From [Clostridium] fimetarium (GTDB taxonomy: Bacteria; Bacillota; Clostridia; Lachnospirales; Lachnospiraceae): 64,000 bases of DNA. The notes beneath the pieces are model-generated. The model ran no database searches and was not told the origin of the DNA. It saw nothing but the letters and a program-made list of their open reading frames with translations. The translations under genes and the position numbers were made by a program. Of this stretch, positions 18,755-28,348 are shown piece after piece; the stretch's first letter is position 1; each line of letters opens with the position of its first letter. The stretch spans positions 372,001 through 436,000 of the forward strand of contig NZ_FOJI01000002.1 in NCBI RefSeq assembly GCF_900111235.1, written 5' to 3'.

Positions 18755-18808
18755 AAATACCGCGTATTACTAGAAGCTATATATAGTTTCTAGTAATACG
18801 CGGTATTT
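18755..18808. terminator. Bidirectional terminator between polC and dedA
   Basis: A 21-bp perfect stem (18755-18775 with 18788-18808) starts AAATACCGCG on the left and closes on a 12-nt loop. It sits between convergent genes, with A/T-rich ends on both sides. Confidence 0.85.
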
Positions 18809-18839
18809 CGTTAACAAAGTGGCAATAGATTATAAAATT

Positions 18840-19508
18840 TTATTCATTAATAACATCATCTTTAAGCTTGTTGGCACTTCTCTTTTCTTTCAAAAAAGCA
18901 ACGATTGCTGGAATAATAGATATTAATATAATTGCAATTACTACAATAGAAAAATTGTCTTTTATAAAAGGTAATTGACCAAAGAAGTAACCGGCCCCTA
19001 GCATAAATGTAACCCATAAAAATCCACCTAAGACATTATAGATAATAAAGTGACCGTAGTGCATCTTACCAATACCTGCAACGAATGGTACAAACGTTCT
19101 TATGATAGGAATAAATCGTCCTAATACAATAGTCATTGAACCATGTTTCTCATAAAAATGTTGTGCTTTATTAAGATATTCTTTATTGATAAGCTTTGAA
19201 TCTGGTTTCTCTAAAAGACTATTGCCTATTTTCTTTCCTATATTATAATTCACGGTATCACCAGCTACTGCACTGATAAAAAACACAAAGAATAAAAGGA
19301 AAATGTTAAGTGATCCAATTGAAGCTAGTGCACCAGTGGCAAATAAAATAGAATCGCCTGGTAAAAACGGTGTAAAAACTAATCCTGTTTCACAAAATAT
19401 TATTACAAATAGAAGTCCATATGTCCACATTCCATAATTTTGTATTATAGTAGTTAAGTGTTCATCAAGATGTAATATTAAATCTATTAATGTTTTTATG
19501 ATTCTCAT
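18840..19508 (-). CDS. DedA family membrane protein
   Basis: Encodes 222 residues from the ATG at 19508, which has GGAG 8 nt upstream on the minus strand; a further ATG 18 nt upstream is less well placed. It has about five hydrophobic segments and the DedA/SNARE-associated signature FLPGDSILFATGALA, then GRFIPIIRTFVPFVAGIG. DedA proteins include undecaprenyl-phosphate and phosphatidylethanolamine-type lipid flippases. It is monocistronic and convergent with polC. Confidence 0.88.
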   Translation of the reverse strand: MRIIKTLIDLILHLDEHLTTIIQNYGMWTYGLLFVIIFCETGLVFTPFLPGDSILFATGALASIGSLNIFLLFFVFFISAVAGDTVNYNIGKKIGNSLLEKPDSKLINKEYLNKAQHFYEKHGSMTIVLGRFIPIIRTFVPFVAGIGKMHYGHFIIYNVLGGFLWVTFMLGAGYFFGQLPFIKDNFSIVVIAIILISIIPAIVAFLKEKRSANKLKDDVINE

Positions 19509-19752
19509 GTTTTTTTCTCCATTCATTGTGTGCTTTTATTCATCCACCATTGTCAGAAATTCATCTACTAGAGTTGGTGAAAAAAAATTATTCATTATTA
19601 AGTAAAGTAAAATCGGCATAACCAAAATCATCCGAGATAAAAATATAGTCCTGATTTGGACAACGTATGAATTATATCATAGAAATATATGAAAATACAA
19701 GCAAAAAGTAGATACTTTAAAATTTATAAATGATAAAATTAGTAAAAAATAC

Positions 19753-19781
19753 TTGCTAAAACACTTGAAATAGTGTATTAT
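19753..19781 (+). promoter_or_regulatory. Promoter of tRNA-Glu
   Basis: TTGCTA (19753-19758) and TATTAT (19776-19781) with 17-bp spacing lie about 20 nt before the tRNA. Confidence 0.6.
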
Positions 19782-19800
19782 ATCGAAGTAGCTGTTTTCT

Positions 19801-19872
19801 GGCTAATTGGTCAAGCGGTTAAGACGTCGCCCTCTCACGGCGAAATCAGGGGTTCGACTCCCCTATTAGCTA
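19801..19872 (+). tRNA. tRNA-Glu (anticodon CTC)
   Basis: A 72-nt cloverleaf. Acceptor arms are GGCTAAT (19801-19807) and ATTAGCT (19865-19871, G1-U72 wobble) with discriminator A. The anticodon stem TCGCC/GGCGA encloses the loop CTCTCAC, giving CTC for GAG codons. The T arm is AGGGG-TTCGACT-CCCCT. CCA is not encoded, so it must be added by the CCA enzyme. Confidence 0.93.
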
Positions 19873-19900
19873 TTTTGTAATTTATTAGTAACTAGTTTTA

Positions 19901-19929
19901 GAGTGGACGAAAGTCCACTCTTTCGTTTT
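19901..19929 (+). terminator. Terminator of tRNA-Glu
   Basis: GAGTGGAC (19901-19908), GAAA tetraloop, GTCCACTC (19913-19920), then TTTCGTTTT. Confidence 0.9.
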
Positions 19930-19980
19930 ACTAAAGGGTAAAATTTTAAAATTGTGATCAGAAAGAAAGGCGATTAGTAT

Positions 19981-20448
19981 ATGACAAAGAAAGAAATTTA
20001 TGAAAACAAAACAGAAACATTAATAACTCCGTTAATCAAAGCGAATAACTTTGAACTTGTTGATGTAGAATATGTAAAGGAAGGAAGTACTTCCTATTTA
20101 CGTGTTTATATTGATAAGGAAGATGGAATCACAGTTGAAGATTGCACTTTATTAAGTAGAGCGTTTAATTTAATACTAGATACGAATGATTATATCGATG
20201 ATACTTATATATTTGAAGTGAGCTCACCTGGTTTAATGAGACCATTAAAAAAGGATAAAGACTTTCAAAGAAATCTTGGTAAACAGGTTGAAATCAGATT
20301 ATTTAAATCGCTTGACAAGCAAAAAGAGTTTGAAGGTGAATTAAAGTCTTTTGATAAAGATAACATAACTGTAATGATGGAAGATGAAAAAGAAATTATA
20401 TTTAAGAGAATAGATATCGCATTAGTTAGATTGGCATTTGATTTTTAA
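19981..20448 (+). CDS. rimP: Ribosome maturation factor RimP
   Basis: Encodes 155 residues. The N-terminal alpha/beta domain has FELVDVEYVKEGSTSYLRVY and the typical DGITVEDCTLLSRAF, followed by FEVSSPGLMRPL, and a C-terminal SH3-like barrel. RimP helps assemble the 30S subunit near the central pseudoknot. It heads the usual rimP-nusA-rnpM-ylxQ-infB operon. GAAAGGCG is the ribosome site. Confidence 0.94.
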   Translation: MTKKEIYENKTETLITPLIKANNFELVDVEYVKEGSTSYLRVYIDKEDGITVEDCTLLSRAFNLILDTNDYIDDTYIFEVSSPGLMRPLKKDKDFQRNLGKQVEIRLFKSLDKQKEFEGELKSFDKDNITVMMEDEKEIIFKRIDIALVRLAFDF

Positions 20449-20487
20449 CTTACAGAAAATAAACATAAATTTAGGAGGATAAATGAA

Positions 20488-21615
20488 ATGAACAAAGAAT
20501 TAATAGAAGCGTTAAACGCATTGGAAAAGGAGAAAGATATAAGTAAGGATATCCTATTAGAAGCAATAGAGAATTCTCTTATAACAGGATGCAAACAGCA
20601 TTTTGGAAAATCTGATAATATTAAAGTTAAGATTGATAGAGAAACAGGGGATTTCTTCGTATTTGCAGAAAAAGAAGTAGTAGAAGAAGTAACAGACCCA
20701 ATTCTTGAAATGAGTCTTGTAGAAGCACAAAATATTAGCATAAAGCATCAAATTGGTGATATTGTAAATGTTGAAATAAAATCAAAAGAATTCAGCCGTA
20801 TTGCTGCACAAAAAGCAAAAAATATTATTTTGCAGAAGATTCGTGAAGAAGAAAAGAGATCGGTACTTAATGAATATTCAGCAAAAGAAAAAGATATTGT
20901 TACTGGTATAGTTCAAAGAATTAGTGGTGATAAGATTAGTATTAATCTTGGAAAAGTTGATGTAGTGCTTCTGCCTAAAGAGCAAGTTAAAAATGAAGTA
21001 TTTACACCAACAGAAAGAATTAAACTCTATGTGGTTGGTGTGAGTGAGACTGCCAAAGGGGGAGTGACAGTTAAGGTTTCAAGAACACATCCTGATCTTG
21101 TTAAAAGATTATTTGAATCTGAAGTAACAGAAGTTAGAGATGGAACAGTAGAAATCAAAGGGATTGCTAGAGAAGCAGGTTCAAGAACAAAGATGGCTGT
21201 ATGGTCACATAATCAAGATGTTGATCCAGTCGGAGCTTGTGTTGGCTTAAATGGGGCAAGAGTGAATACAATTGTCAATGAATTAAGAGGCGAGAAGATT
21301 GATATTATCTGTTGGAGCGAAAACCCTGCAATACTTATTGAGAATGCATTAAATCCCGCAAAAGTTGTATCGGTTATAGCAGATGATGATAGAAAAACTG
21401 CTCAGGTTGTCGTTCCAGATTATCAGTTATCACTAGCAATTGGTAAAGAGGGACAAAATGCAAGACTTGCAGCTAGACTTACAGGCTTTAAAATCGATAT
21501 AAAGAGTGAATCTCAGATGAAAGAAGCAGAAGAAGCAAAAGAAGCAGAAGATGCAATAGAATCTGATGAATTAGAAGAAAATATAAATGATATTGAATCA
21601 GATATTGTTGAATAA
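20488..21615 (+). CDS. nusA: Transcription termination/antitermination factor NusA
   Basis: Encodes 375 residues: an N-terminal RNA polymerase-binding domain (1-125), an S1 domain (about 130-200) and two KH domains, with GSRTKMAVWSHNQDVDPVGA and the second-KH loop IGKEGQNARLAARL. The C-terminal acidic repeats of proteobacterial NusA are absent, as in other Firmicutes. The last 30 residues are a Glu/Ala/Asp-rich tail. AGGAGG lies upstream of ATG 20488. Confidence 0.96.
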   Translation: MNKELIEALNALEKEKDISKDILLEAIENSLITGCKQHFGKSDNIKVKIDRETGDFFVFAEKEVVEEVTDPILEMSLVEAQNISIKHQIGDIVNVEIKSKEFSRIAAQKAKNIILQKIREEEKRSVLNEYSAKEKDIVTGIVQRISGDKISINLGKVDVVLLPKEQVKNEVFTPTERIKLYVVGVSETAKGGVTVKVSRTHPDLVKRLFESEVTEVRDGTVEIKGIAREAGSRTKMAVWSHNQDVDPVGACVGLNGARVNTIVNELRGEKIDIICWSENPAILIENALNPAKVVSVIADDDRKTAQVVVPDYQLSLAIGKEGQNARLAARLTGFKIDIKSESQMKEAEEAKEAEDAIESDELEENINDIESDIVE

Positions 21616-21648
21616 TAAATATTAAGAAAACATTTAGGAAGTGATAGT

Positions 21649-21927
21649 GTGAGTGTGAAGAAAAAGATACCACAGAGACAGTGCATTGGATGCAAAGAGA
21701 TGAAAAATAAAAAAGACATGATTCGAGTACTGAAAACTTCAGAAGAAGAATTTCTCATAGATATAACTGGTAAAAAGAATGGACGTGGTGCATATATTTG
21801 CCATAACGAAGATTGTCTCGAAAAAGCAATCATAAGCAAAGGACTAGAACGATCATTTAAAACGGTTATTCCAAATGAAGTCTATGAAAGTCTTAAAAAG
21901 GAGTTGAATAGTATTGAAACAAGATAA
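21649..21927 (+). CDS. rnpM: YlxR/RnpM family RNA-binding protein (DUF448)
   Basis: Encodes 92 residues from GTG 21649. The signature QRQCIGCKEMKNKKDMIR and GRGAYICHNEDCLEKA match the YlxR family. YlxR has been described in Firmicutes as a modulator of RNase P (RnpM). It overlaps the next gene by 14 nt, consistent with translational coupling. Confidence 0.88.
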   Translation: MSVKKKIPQRQCIGCKEMKNKKDMIRVLKTSEEEFLIDITGKKNGRGAYICHNEDCLEKAIISKGLERSFKTVIPNEVYESLKKELNSIETR

Positions 21928-22225
21928 AGTATTATCATTGATTGGTTTGGCACAACGTGCGGGAAAAGTTGCTAGCGGAGAATTCGCAACGGAAAGAGCA
22001 GTTAAAAAAGGCGATGCATCTGTAGTCTTTGTAGCAGAGGATTCTTCTGACAACACAAAAAAAATGTTTAATAATATGTGTACTTTTTATAATGTGCCGA
22101 TTTATATTTATAGTGATAAAGAAACACTTGGGCATGCAATTGGTAAGGAGTTTCGGTCATCATTGGCAGTGTTGGACGTAGGATTAAAGAATGCAATTGA
22201 GAAAAATATGAATAGTGTGGAATAA
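21914..22225 (+). CDS. ylxQ: YlxQ family L7Ae-like RNA-binding protein
   Basis: Encodes 103 residues from TTG 21914, inside the end of rnpM with GGAG upstream. The L7Ae/L30e-fold pattern is visible: IGLAQRAGKVASGEFATERAV near the N-terminus and a VFVAEDSSDNTKK loop. Family members bind kink-turn-like RNA; the cellular target of YlxQ is unknown. Its place between rnpM and infB is conserved. Confidence 0.88.
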   Translation: MKQDKVLSLIGLAQRAGKVASGEFATERAVKKGDASVVFVAEDSSDNTKKMFNNMCTFYNVPIYIYSDKETLGHAIGKEFRSSLAVLDVGLKNAIEKNMNSVE

Positions 22226-22284
22226 ATAATTTTGTAATAAGATTGTGTGTTTGGCATAAGTTAAATGCCCAGAAGAGAGGTTAG

Positions 22285-25200
22285 ATGGCAAATATGAGAA
22301 TTCATGAATTAGCAAAAGAGATAAATGTTCCCAATAAAGATATAATTGGAATATTGAAAAATAATAGCAGAGACAATCTTACTCATATGAGTAATGTTTC
22401 TGATGTTGAAGTATCATTAATTAGAAAATCAGTAAATAATTCAGGCGTAAAACCTTCAACAACAGTTGATAAGCCAGTAAAGAAAGAGATGGGTAAGCCT
22501 ACGGATAAAACAATAAGTAACTCCAATAAAAATACAGAGGTTAATACAAATGTAAAACCAACTGATAAAGCAACTGTTAAAGCAACAGTAAATGAAACTG
22601 TTAAAGCAACAGTAAATGAAACAGCAAAGACAACAGATAATTCAACTACTAAAGTAGCTGATCATGTAACTGTTAAAGGTTCTGATAGCGCATCAGATAA
22701 CGCTACAACAAATACGATAGTAAAAAACACTGCCGATTCTACAGAGAATAAGACAGATGAAGCAAAAAAATCACATATTACTCAAGTATATAATCCACAA
22801 AACAGTTCTAGAGGACGTGAAGGCCAAGGAACTCAGGGTGGATATAGAGGAAATAATAACAACGGTAACCAAGGTGGATATAGAGGAAATAATAACAATG
22901 GTACCCAAGGAACCCAGGGTGGTTATAGGGGAACTAACAGCAATACAAATCAAGGTACTGCAGGTGGATATAGAGGAAACAACACCACAGGTGAAGGAAC
23001 TACAGGCGGATATAGAGGAACCAACCCTACTTCTGGTCAAGGAACTACAGGCGGATATAGAGGAACCAATCCTAATACATCTGAAGGAACACAGGGTGGA
23101 TACAGAGGAAACAATCCTACTGGCGGCCAAGGATCTACAGGCGGATACAGAGGAACCAACCCTAATCCAGGTCAAGGAACATCAGGCGGATACAGAGGAA
23201 ACAGTAATTATCAAGGGCAAGGAACTTCTGGTGGATATAGAGGAACTAACCCTAATCCAGGTCAAGGAACTACAGGCGGATACAGAGGAACTAATCCTAA
23301 TCCAAATCAAGGAACTTCTGGTGGATATAGAGGAACTAATCCTAATCCAGGTCAAGGAACTACAGGTGGATATAGAGGAAACAATAGTACTGGCTATCAA
23401 GGAACAGCAGGCGGATATAGAGGAAACAATAGTACTGGCGGTCAAGGTACTACAGGTGGTTACAGAGGAAATAACACTACAGGTGGCCAAGGTACAACAG
23501 GTGGATATAGAGGAAACAACAGCACAGGTGGTCAAGGTACTACAGGTGGATACAGAGGAAACAACACTACAGGTGGTCAAGGTACTACAGGTGGATACAG
23601 AGGAAACAACAGCACAGGTGGTCAGGGTACTGGCGGCGGATACAGAGGAAACAACAGCACAGGTGGTCAGGGTACTGGTGGTGGATACAGAGGAAACAAC
23701 AGCACAGGTGGTCAAGGTACTGGTGGTGGATACAGAGGAACTTCAGGCCAAGGTGGTCAAGGTGGATACAGAGGCGCTGCAGGACAAGGCGGAAGAACTG
23801 AAACTACAGAAGAAAAATTTGTTATCGCAACAAAACCAGGAGCTAGAAGTTCTGATTATAAGGGTGGGAAAGTTAATAATAAACCACAAAAAGACAGAGA
23901 TGTTAAAGAAAACCTTAAATTTGTAAATTATAAGAAAACTATAATTCCTCAAAAACCAAAAGAAGAAGTAATAAAGAATCTTATTCTTCCAGATGTTCTT
24001 ACAATAAAAGAACTTTGTGATAAGATGAAAGTAACACCTTCAGTAGTAGTTAAAAAACTGTTCCTCACAGGCAAAGTAGTAACAATTAATCAGGAAATAG
24101 ATTATGATGCAGCAGAAGAAATCGCTCTTGAATATAATTGTGTTTGTGAACATGAGATTAAGATTGATTACATTGCAGAATTGCTTAAAGAGGAAGAAGA
24201 AGGAACTGAATTATTAGTTGCAAGACCTCCTGTAGTTTGTGTAATGGGTCATGTTGATCACGGAAAGACTTCACTTCTTGATGCAATTAGATCTACAACA
24301 GTAACAGCTAAAGAATCTGGTGGAATCACTCAAAAAATTGGTGCATATACAGTGAATGTTAATGGTCAGAAAATCACATTCCTTGATACACCGGGACATG
24401 AAGCATTTACAGCAATGAGAATGCGTGGAGCACAGTCAACAGATATTGCAATTCTTGTAGTTGCTGCTGATGATGGTGTTATGCCTCAGACAATAGAAGC
24501 TATTAATCATGCAAAGGCAGCAAAGATTGACATTATTGTTGCAATTAACAAGATTGATAAGCCAAATGCTAATATAGAAAAAGTAAAACAAGAGCTTACA
24601 GAATATGAACTCGTTCCAGAAGAATGGGGCGGAGATACAATATTTGTACCTGTTTCAGCACATACTAAGGAAGGCATTGATTCTCTTCTCGATATGATTA
24701 TCCTTACTGCTGAAATGCGTGAACTTAAGGCTAATCCAAATAGAAATGCCAGAGGTATCGTTATTGAAGCACAGCTCGATAAGGGCAAAGGCCCAGTTGC
24801 TACAATTCTTGTACAAAAAGGAACATTGAAAGTTGGCGATAATGTTGCTGCTGGTTCATGCTATGGTAAGATTCGTGCAATGACAGATGATAAGGGACGT
24901 AAAGTGAAAGAAGCTGGTCCATCAACTCCAGTTGAAGTATTTGGACTTAATGATGTTCCTAATGCAGGTGAAATCTTTGTTGCAACAGAAAATGATAAAG
25001 AAGCAAGAAGCTTTGCAGAAACATTTATTAGAGAAGGAAGAGAAAGATTACTTGATGATACAAAAGCCAAACTTTCACTTGATGACTTATTTACACAGAT
25101 TAAAGCTGGTAATGTTAAAGAACTTGGAATTATCATCAAAGCTGATGTTCAGGGTTCAGTAGAAGCGATTAAACAAAGTTTAGTAAAACTTTCAAATGAA

Positions 25201-25722
25201 GAAGTTGCAGTTAAGATTATTCATGGTGGAGTTGGTAATATTAATGAATCAGATGTTATTTTAGCATCTGCATCGAATGCAATTATTATTGGATTTAATG
25301 TAAAACCTGATAATCAAGCAAGAATAGTTGCTGATAATGAAAAGGTTGATATGAGACTTTACAAGATTATCTACAATGCAATTGAAGACGTTGAAGCAGC
25401 ACTGAAAGGTATGCTTGAGCCAATTTATGAAGAAAAGATTATTGGTCATGCACAGATTCGCCAGATATTTAAATCTTCAGGCGTGGGTAACATTGCCGGT
25501 GCGTATGTAACTGATGGTAAGATCACTAAGAATTCAACAGTAAGAATCAAGCGTGGAGAAAAGCAAATTTTCGAAGGTCCTTTAGCATCACTTAAGAGAT
25601 TTAAAGATGAAGTGAAAGAAGTTAAAGAAGGCTATGAATGTGGATTTGTATTCGAAAAGTTTAGCGAGATAAAAGAAGAAGATATAGTAGAAGCATACCA
25701 AATGGTAGAAGTACCACGCTAG
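22285..25722 (+). CDS. infB: Translation initiation factor IF-2 with large GGYRG-repeat domain
   Basis: Encodes 1145 residues, long for IF2. It has a short N-terminal IF2N fold (1-50), a Lys/Thr/Asn linker (about 52-170), a repeat region (about 173-506) with 22 GGYRG units, a second IF2N-like segment (about 560-620) and a normal core. The G1 motif GHVDHGKT starts at about 655, then DTPGHEAF and NKID; domains II-IV follow. IF2 positions fMet-tRNA on the ribosome. The repeat is Gly/Arg/Tyr/Asn-rich, resembling RGG-type RNA-binding low-complexity sequence. Confidence 0.97.
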   Translation: MANMRIHELAKEINVPNKDIIGILKNNSRDNLTHMSNVSDVEVSLIRKSVNNSGVKPSTTVDKPVKKEMGKPTDKTISNSNKNTEVNTNVKPTDKATVKATVNETVKATVNETAKTTDNSTTKVADHVTVKGSDSASDNATTNTIVKNTADSTENKTDEAKKSHITQVYNPQNSSRGREGQGTQGGYRGNNNNGNQGGYRGNNNNGTQGTQGGYRGTNSNTNQGTAGGYRGNNTTGEGTTGGYRGTNPTSGQGTTGGYRGTNPNTSEGTQGGYRGNNPTGGQGSTGGYRGTNPNPGQGTSGGYRGNSNYQGQGTSGGYRGTNPNPGQGTTGGYRGTNPNPNQGTSGGYRGTNPNPGQGTTGGYRGNNSTGYQGTAGGYRGNNSTGGQGTTGGYRGNNTTGGQGTTGGYRGNNSTGGQGTTGGYRGNNTTGGQGTTGGYRGNNSTGGQGTGGGYRGNNSTGGQGTGGGYRGNNSTGGQGTGGGYRGTSGQGGQGGYRGAAGQGGRTETTEEKFVIATKPGARSSDYKGGKVNNKPQKDRDVKENLKFVNYKKTIIPQKPKEEVIKNLILPDVLTIKELCDKMKVTPSVVVKKLFLTGKVVTINQEIDYDAAEEIALEYNCVCEHEIKIDYIAELLKEEEEGTELLVARPPVVCVMGHVDHGKTSLLDAIRSTTVTAKESGGITQKIGAYTVNVNGQKITFLDTPGHEAFTAMRMRGAQSTDIAILVVAADDGVMPQTIEAINHAKAAKIDIIVAINKIDKPNANIEKVKQELTEYELVPEEWGGDTIFVPVSAHTKEGIDSLLDMIILTAEMRELKANPNRNARGIVIEAQLDKGKGPVATILVQKGTLKVGDNVAAGSCYGKIRAMTDDKGRKVKEAGPSTPVEVFGLNDVPNAGEIFVATENDKEARSFAETFIREGRERLLDDTKAKLSLDDLFTQIKAGNVKELGIIIKADVQGSVEAIKQSLVKLSNEEVAVKIIHGGVGNINESDVILASASNAIIIGFNVKPDNQARIVADNEKVDMRLYKIIYNAIEDVEAALKGMLEPIYEEKIIGHAQIRQIFKSSGVGNIAGAYVTDGKITKNSTVRIKRGEKQIFEGPLASLKRFKDEVKEVKEGYECGFVFEKFSEIKEEDIVEAYQMVEVPR
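22840..23780 (+). repeat. In-frame tandem repeat in infB, mostly 45 bp
   Basis: The coding repeat encodes units such as [15 protein letters not shown]. The tyrosine codon recurs at 23461, 23506 and 23551, a 45-bp period. The downstream copies (about 23400-23740) are nearly identical at the DNA level, pointing to recent expansion; the upstream copies are more diverged and partly shorter. Confidence 0.93.
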
Positions 25723-25728
25723 CATTGA

Positions 25729-25823
25729 GCTATGCATAGAAAAAATATATGGATTGAAAATATGAGCTTGCTCATATTTTCAAGTAATATATTTTATCTA
25801 TATAGGGCGAACGCCCGTTTTAT
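25729..25823. repeat. Long imperfect hairpin plus GGGCG stem after infB
   Basis: GAAAATATGAGC (25756-25767) pairs perfectly with GCTCATATTTTC (25770-25781). The stem extends imperfectly through AAAAATATAT and ATATATTTTAT to CTAT/ATAG ends near 25729-25803. A second stem, GGGCGAACGCCC (25805-25816), is followed by GTTTTAT and could terminate transcription. A C-rich stretch (25831-25875) follows. Confidence 0.65.
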
Positions 25824-25897
25824 GCATTTTCCGTATTACCAACCCAACCCGTCAATCCCAACCCCGTAGTTATATCCACCAACGAAAGGACATTTAT

Positions 25898-26347
25898 ATG
25901 AAAAAAAATAGTATAAAAAACACAAGAATCAATGGTGAAGTTCAAAGAGAATTAAGTAACATTATTCGTAGTGAAATTAAAGATCCTAGAATTGATCCAA
26001 TGACATCTGTTGTTACTGTAGAAGTAGCACCAGACTTAAAGACATGTAAAGCATATATCAGTGTGTTAGGTGATAAAGAATCACAGAAAAATACAATCCT
26101 TGGACTGAAAAGTGCAGAAGGATTTATACGTGGCAGGTTAGCTCAGACAGTTAACTTAAGAAATACTCCTCTAATCATATTTGTTCTGGATCAGTCAATT
26201 GAATATGGCGTAAATATGTCTAAACTGATTGACAGCGTTAATAAAAATACAAGTAGTGATAAAAACACAAATAGTGAAGAAGCTACAAATAGCGAAGAAG
26301 CTACAAGTAGTGAAGACTCTACAAATAGTAATGAAGATAATCAGTAA
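25898..26347 (+). CDS. rbfA: Ribosome-binding factor A
   Basis: Encodes 149 residues. The KH-like RbfA core (about 1-112) shows RINGEVQRELSNIIRSEIKD, DPRIDPMTSVVTVEVAPDLK and the C-terminal FVLDQSIEYG. RbfA acts in late 30S maturation with RimP, also in this operon. The last 35 residues are a repetitive acidic tail of NSEEAT-type units encoded by 18-bp DNA repeats, absent from minimal RbfA. ACGAAAGGACA precedes ATG. Confidence 0.94.
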   Translation: MKKNSIKNTRINGEVQRELSNIIRSEIKDPRIDPMTSVVTVEVAPDLKTCKAYISVLGDKESQKNTILGLKSAEGFIRGRLAQTVNLRNTPLIIFVLDQSIEYGVNMSKLIDSVNKNTSSDKNTNSEEATNSEEATSSEDSTNSNEDNQ

Positions 26348-26386
26348 TTTAAATTATTGATTTAGTTCAGAAAGGATCGTTATTTC

Positions 26387-27352
26387 ATGAATATGAGATT
26401 TGAACTTGCTGATGCAAAAACAGTGGGAATTACAGGCCACGTTAGACCCGATGGGGATTGCGTTGGATCTGTAATGGGACTGTATAATTATATTAAAAAA
26501 AATATGCCGAATATTGAAGTGGATGTATATTTAGAACAACCAGGCAAAGAATTTTATTATATTAAAAATCTTGATAAAATCAAACCGATTGCTGATGAAA
26601 CAAAAGAATATGATGTATTTATAGTGTTAGATTGTAGTGATATCGAGCGTATAAAACCATTTGCACAGTGCTTTTTAAATGCAAAGAAAACAATATGTAT
26701 TGATCATCACGCTAGCAATAGCAATAACGCATTTGCAAATAATAATCTTGTGATGCCAAATTCTAGCTCATCATGTGAAGTTCTTTATGGCACTTTAGAA
26801 GAAGATGAAATTGATAAAGATATAGCAGAGTGTATATACACTGGAATCATACATGATACCGGTGTATTTAAGTACAGTTGCACTTCCGATATTACGATGG
26901 CTATTGCAGGAAAACTTATGGCAAAAGGGATTGATTATTCGGATATTATTGATAATAGTTTTTATAAGAAAACTTATATACAAAATCAGATTCTTGGAAG
27001 AGCATTACTTGAAAGTATACTTTTCTATGATAAAAAATGTATCTATTCAGCCATTTATAAAAAAGATATGGAATTTTATGGAGTAGATGGTAAACAACTT
27101 GGTGGTATAATTGAACAATTAAGACTAACTGAAGGCGTGGAAGTCGCTATTTTCTTATATGAAACAGGAATGAATGAATTTAAAGTGAGTATGCGTTCTA
27201 AAAAATATATCAATGTTTCTAGTATTGCTGTACATTTTGGTGGCGGTGGACATGTTCGTGCTGCTGGGATTACTATGCAGGGAACGGTTCACGATATTAT
27301 TAATAATATCGGAGCGCAACTAGAATTGCAGTTTAGCGCTATTGATAAGTAA
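26387..27352 (+). CDS. nrnA: DHH/DHHA1 phosphoesterase, NrnA-like oligoribonuclease/pAp phosphatase
   Basis: Encodes 321 residues. DHH domain motifs are GHVRPDGDCVGS, FIVLDCSD and CIDHHASN, and the DHHA1 domain ends with the glycine loop HFGGGGHVRAAGI. NrnA enzymes degrade short RNA oligonucleotides and dephosphorylate pAp. The rbfA-nrnA-truB-ribF order is common in Firmicutes. Family assignment is firm; nanoRNase activity is inferred. Confidence 0.92.
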   Translation: MNMRFELADAKTVGITGHVRPDGDCVGSVMGLYNYIKKNMPNIEVDVYLEQPGKEFYYIKNLDKIKPIADETKEYDVFIVLDCSDIERIKPFAQCFLNAKKTICIDHHASNSNNAFANNNLVMPNSSSSCEVLYGTLEEDEIDKDIAECIYTGIIHDTGVFKYSCTSDITMAIAGKLMAKGIDYSDIIDNSFYKKTYIQNQILGRALLESILFYDKKCIYSAIYKKDMEFYGVDGKQLGGIIEQLRLTEGVEVAIFLYETGMNEFKVSMRSKKYINVSSIAVHFGGGGHVRAAGITMQGTVHDIINNIGAQLELQFSAIDK

Positions 27353-27397
27353 TAAATTAATATTAAGCAAGTAATGGGATCAATTAGGAGCAGTTAA

Positions 27398-28315
27398 ATG
27401 ATTAATGGAGTAATTAATGTTTACAAAGAAAAAGGATTTACTTCTCATGACGTAGTTGCAAAACTTCGAAAGCTTATTCATCAAAAGAAAATTGGTCACA
27501 CTGGTACGCTTGATCCAGATGCGATTGGAGTGCTTCCAGTATGCCTTGGACATGGAACCAAGCTTTGTGATATCCTTACCGATAAGGATAAGGTATATGA
27601 GGCGGTGATGCTTTTAGGAACAACTACTGATACACAAGACATTACAGGTAAAGTATTAACAAAAAATGCTGTAAACGTAGATGAATGTCAAGCAGTAGAG
27701 GCGATTGAGAGTTTTTTAGGTGAATATAATCAGATTCCACCGATGTTTTCTGCTTTAAAAATTAACGGTAAGAAACTATATGAACTTGCAAGAGCTGGTA
27801 TCGAAGTGGAGCGACAACCTAGATTAGTTACAATCAAATCCATAAATGTAAATGAAATAGATTTTTGTGAAGATGAAAAGACGGTAACATTTACGGTTGA
27901 ATGTACGAAAGGAACCTATATTAGGACATTATGTCAAGACATTGGTGAAAAATTAGGTTGTGGAGCTTGCATGAAAAGCTTGAAACGTACAAGGGTAAGT
28001 AAATTCCAGTTAAATGATAGCCTTACGCTTGGCCAAATTGCTGAGTTAGTGGAAAAAGGGAATTTTTTAGATCATGTAATTCCAGTAGACGAAATGTTTC
28101 CTAATTATAAAAAAGTCGTAATATGCGCAGAATATAATAAACTTTTATATAACGGTAATTCAATACTAGTCGAATATGCGAAACCAAATGAACATGAATT
28201 GTTTGATTTGGAAATGGTCAGAATATATGATGAAGATTCTGCATTTATTGGCATATATAGATTAGAAGGCAATGTTTTCAAATCTGTTAAAATGTTTTAT
28301 GATGCAGAAAATTAA
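27398..28315 (+). CDS. truB: tRNA pseudouridine(55) synthase
   Basis: Encodes 305 residues. It begins with GVINVYKEKGFTSHDVV and has the catalytic loop KIGHTGTLDPDAIGVLPVC (active Asp in TLDPDA). IPPMFSALKINGKKLYELAR and the KGTYIRTLCQDIG block are typical. It modifies U55 in the T loop of tRNAs. TAGGAGCAG precedes ATG. The C-terminal 70 residues form the usual PUA-like extension. Confidence 0.95.
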   Translation: MINGVINVYKEKGFTSHDVVAKLRKLIHQKKIGHTGTLDPDAIGVLPVCLGHGTKLCDILTDKDKVYEAVMLLGTTTDTQDITGKVLTKNAVNVDECQAVEAIESFLGEYNQIPPMFSALKINGKKLYELARAGIEVERQPRLVTIKSINVNEIDFCEDEKTVTFTVECTKGTYIRTLCQDIGEKLGCGACMKSLKRTRVSKFQLNDSLTLGQIAELVEKGNFLDHVIPVDEMFPNYKKVVICAEYNKLLYNGNSILVEYAKPNEHELFDLEMVRIYDEDSAFIGIYRLEGNVFKSVKMFYDAEN

Positions 28316-28348
28316 TTCGTGATAAATGAAAGTGTGGTGTGAACGTAT

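Noticed and set aside
22840-23780. CRISPR array
   Set aside because: The repeats are directly adjacent, in frame and coding, without unique spacers, and no cas genes are nearby. No other CRISPR-like pattern was seen.
22757-23926. A 389-codon frame in another phase through the infB repeats, and opposite-strand frames at 22771-23175 and 23182-23715
   Set aside because: They exist because the 45-bp repeat has no stops in several frames. IF2 is continuous through the region and no ribosome sites support the others.
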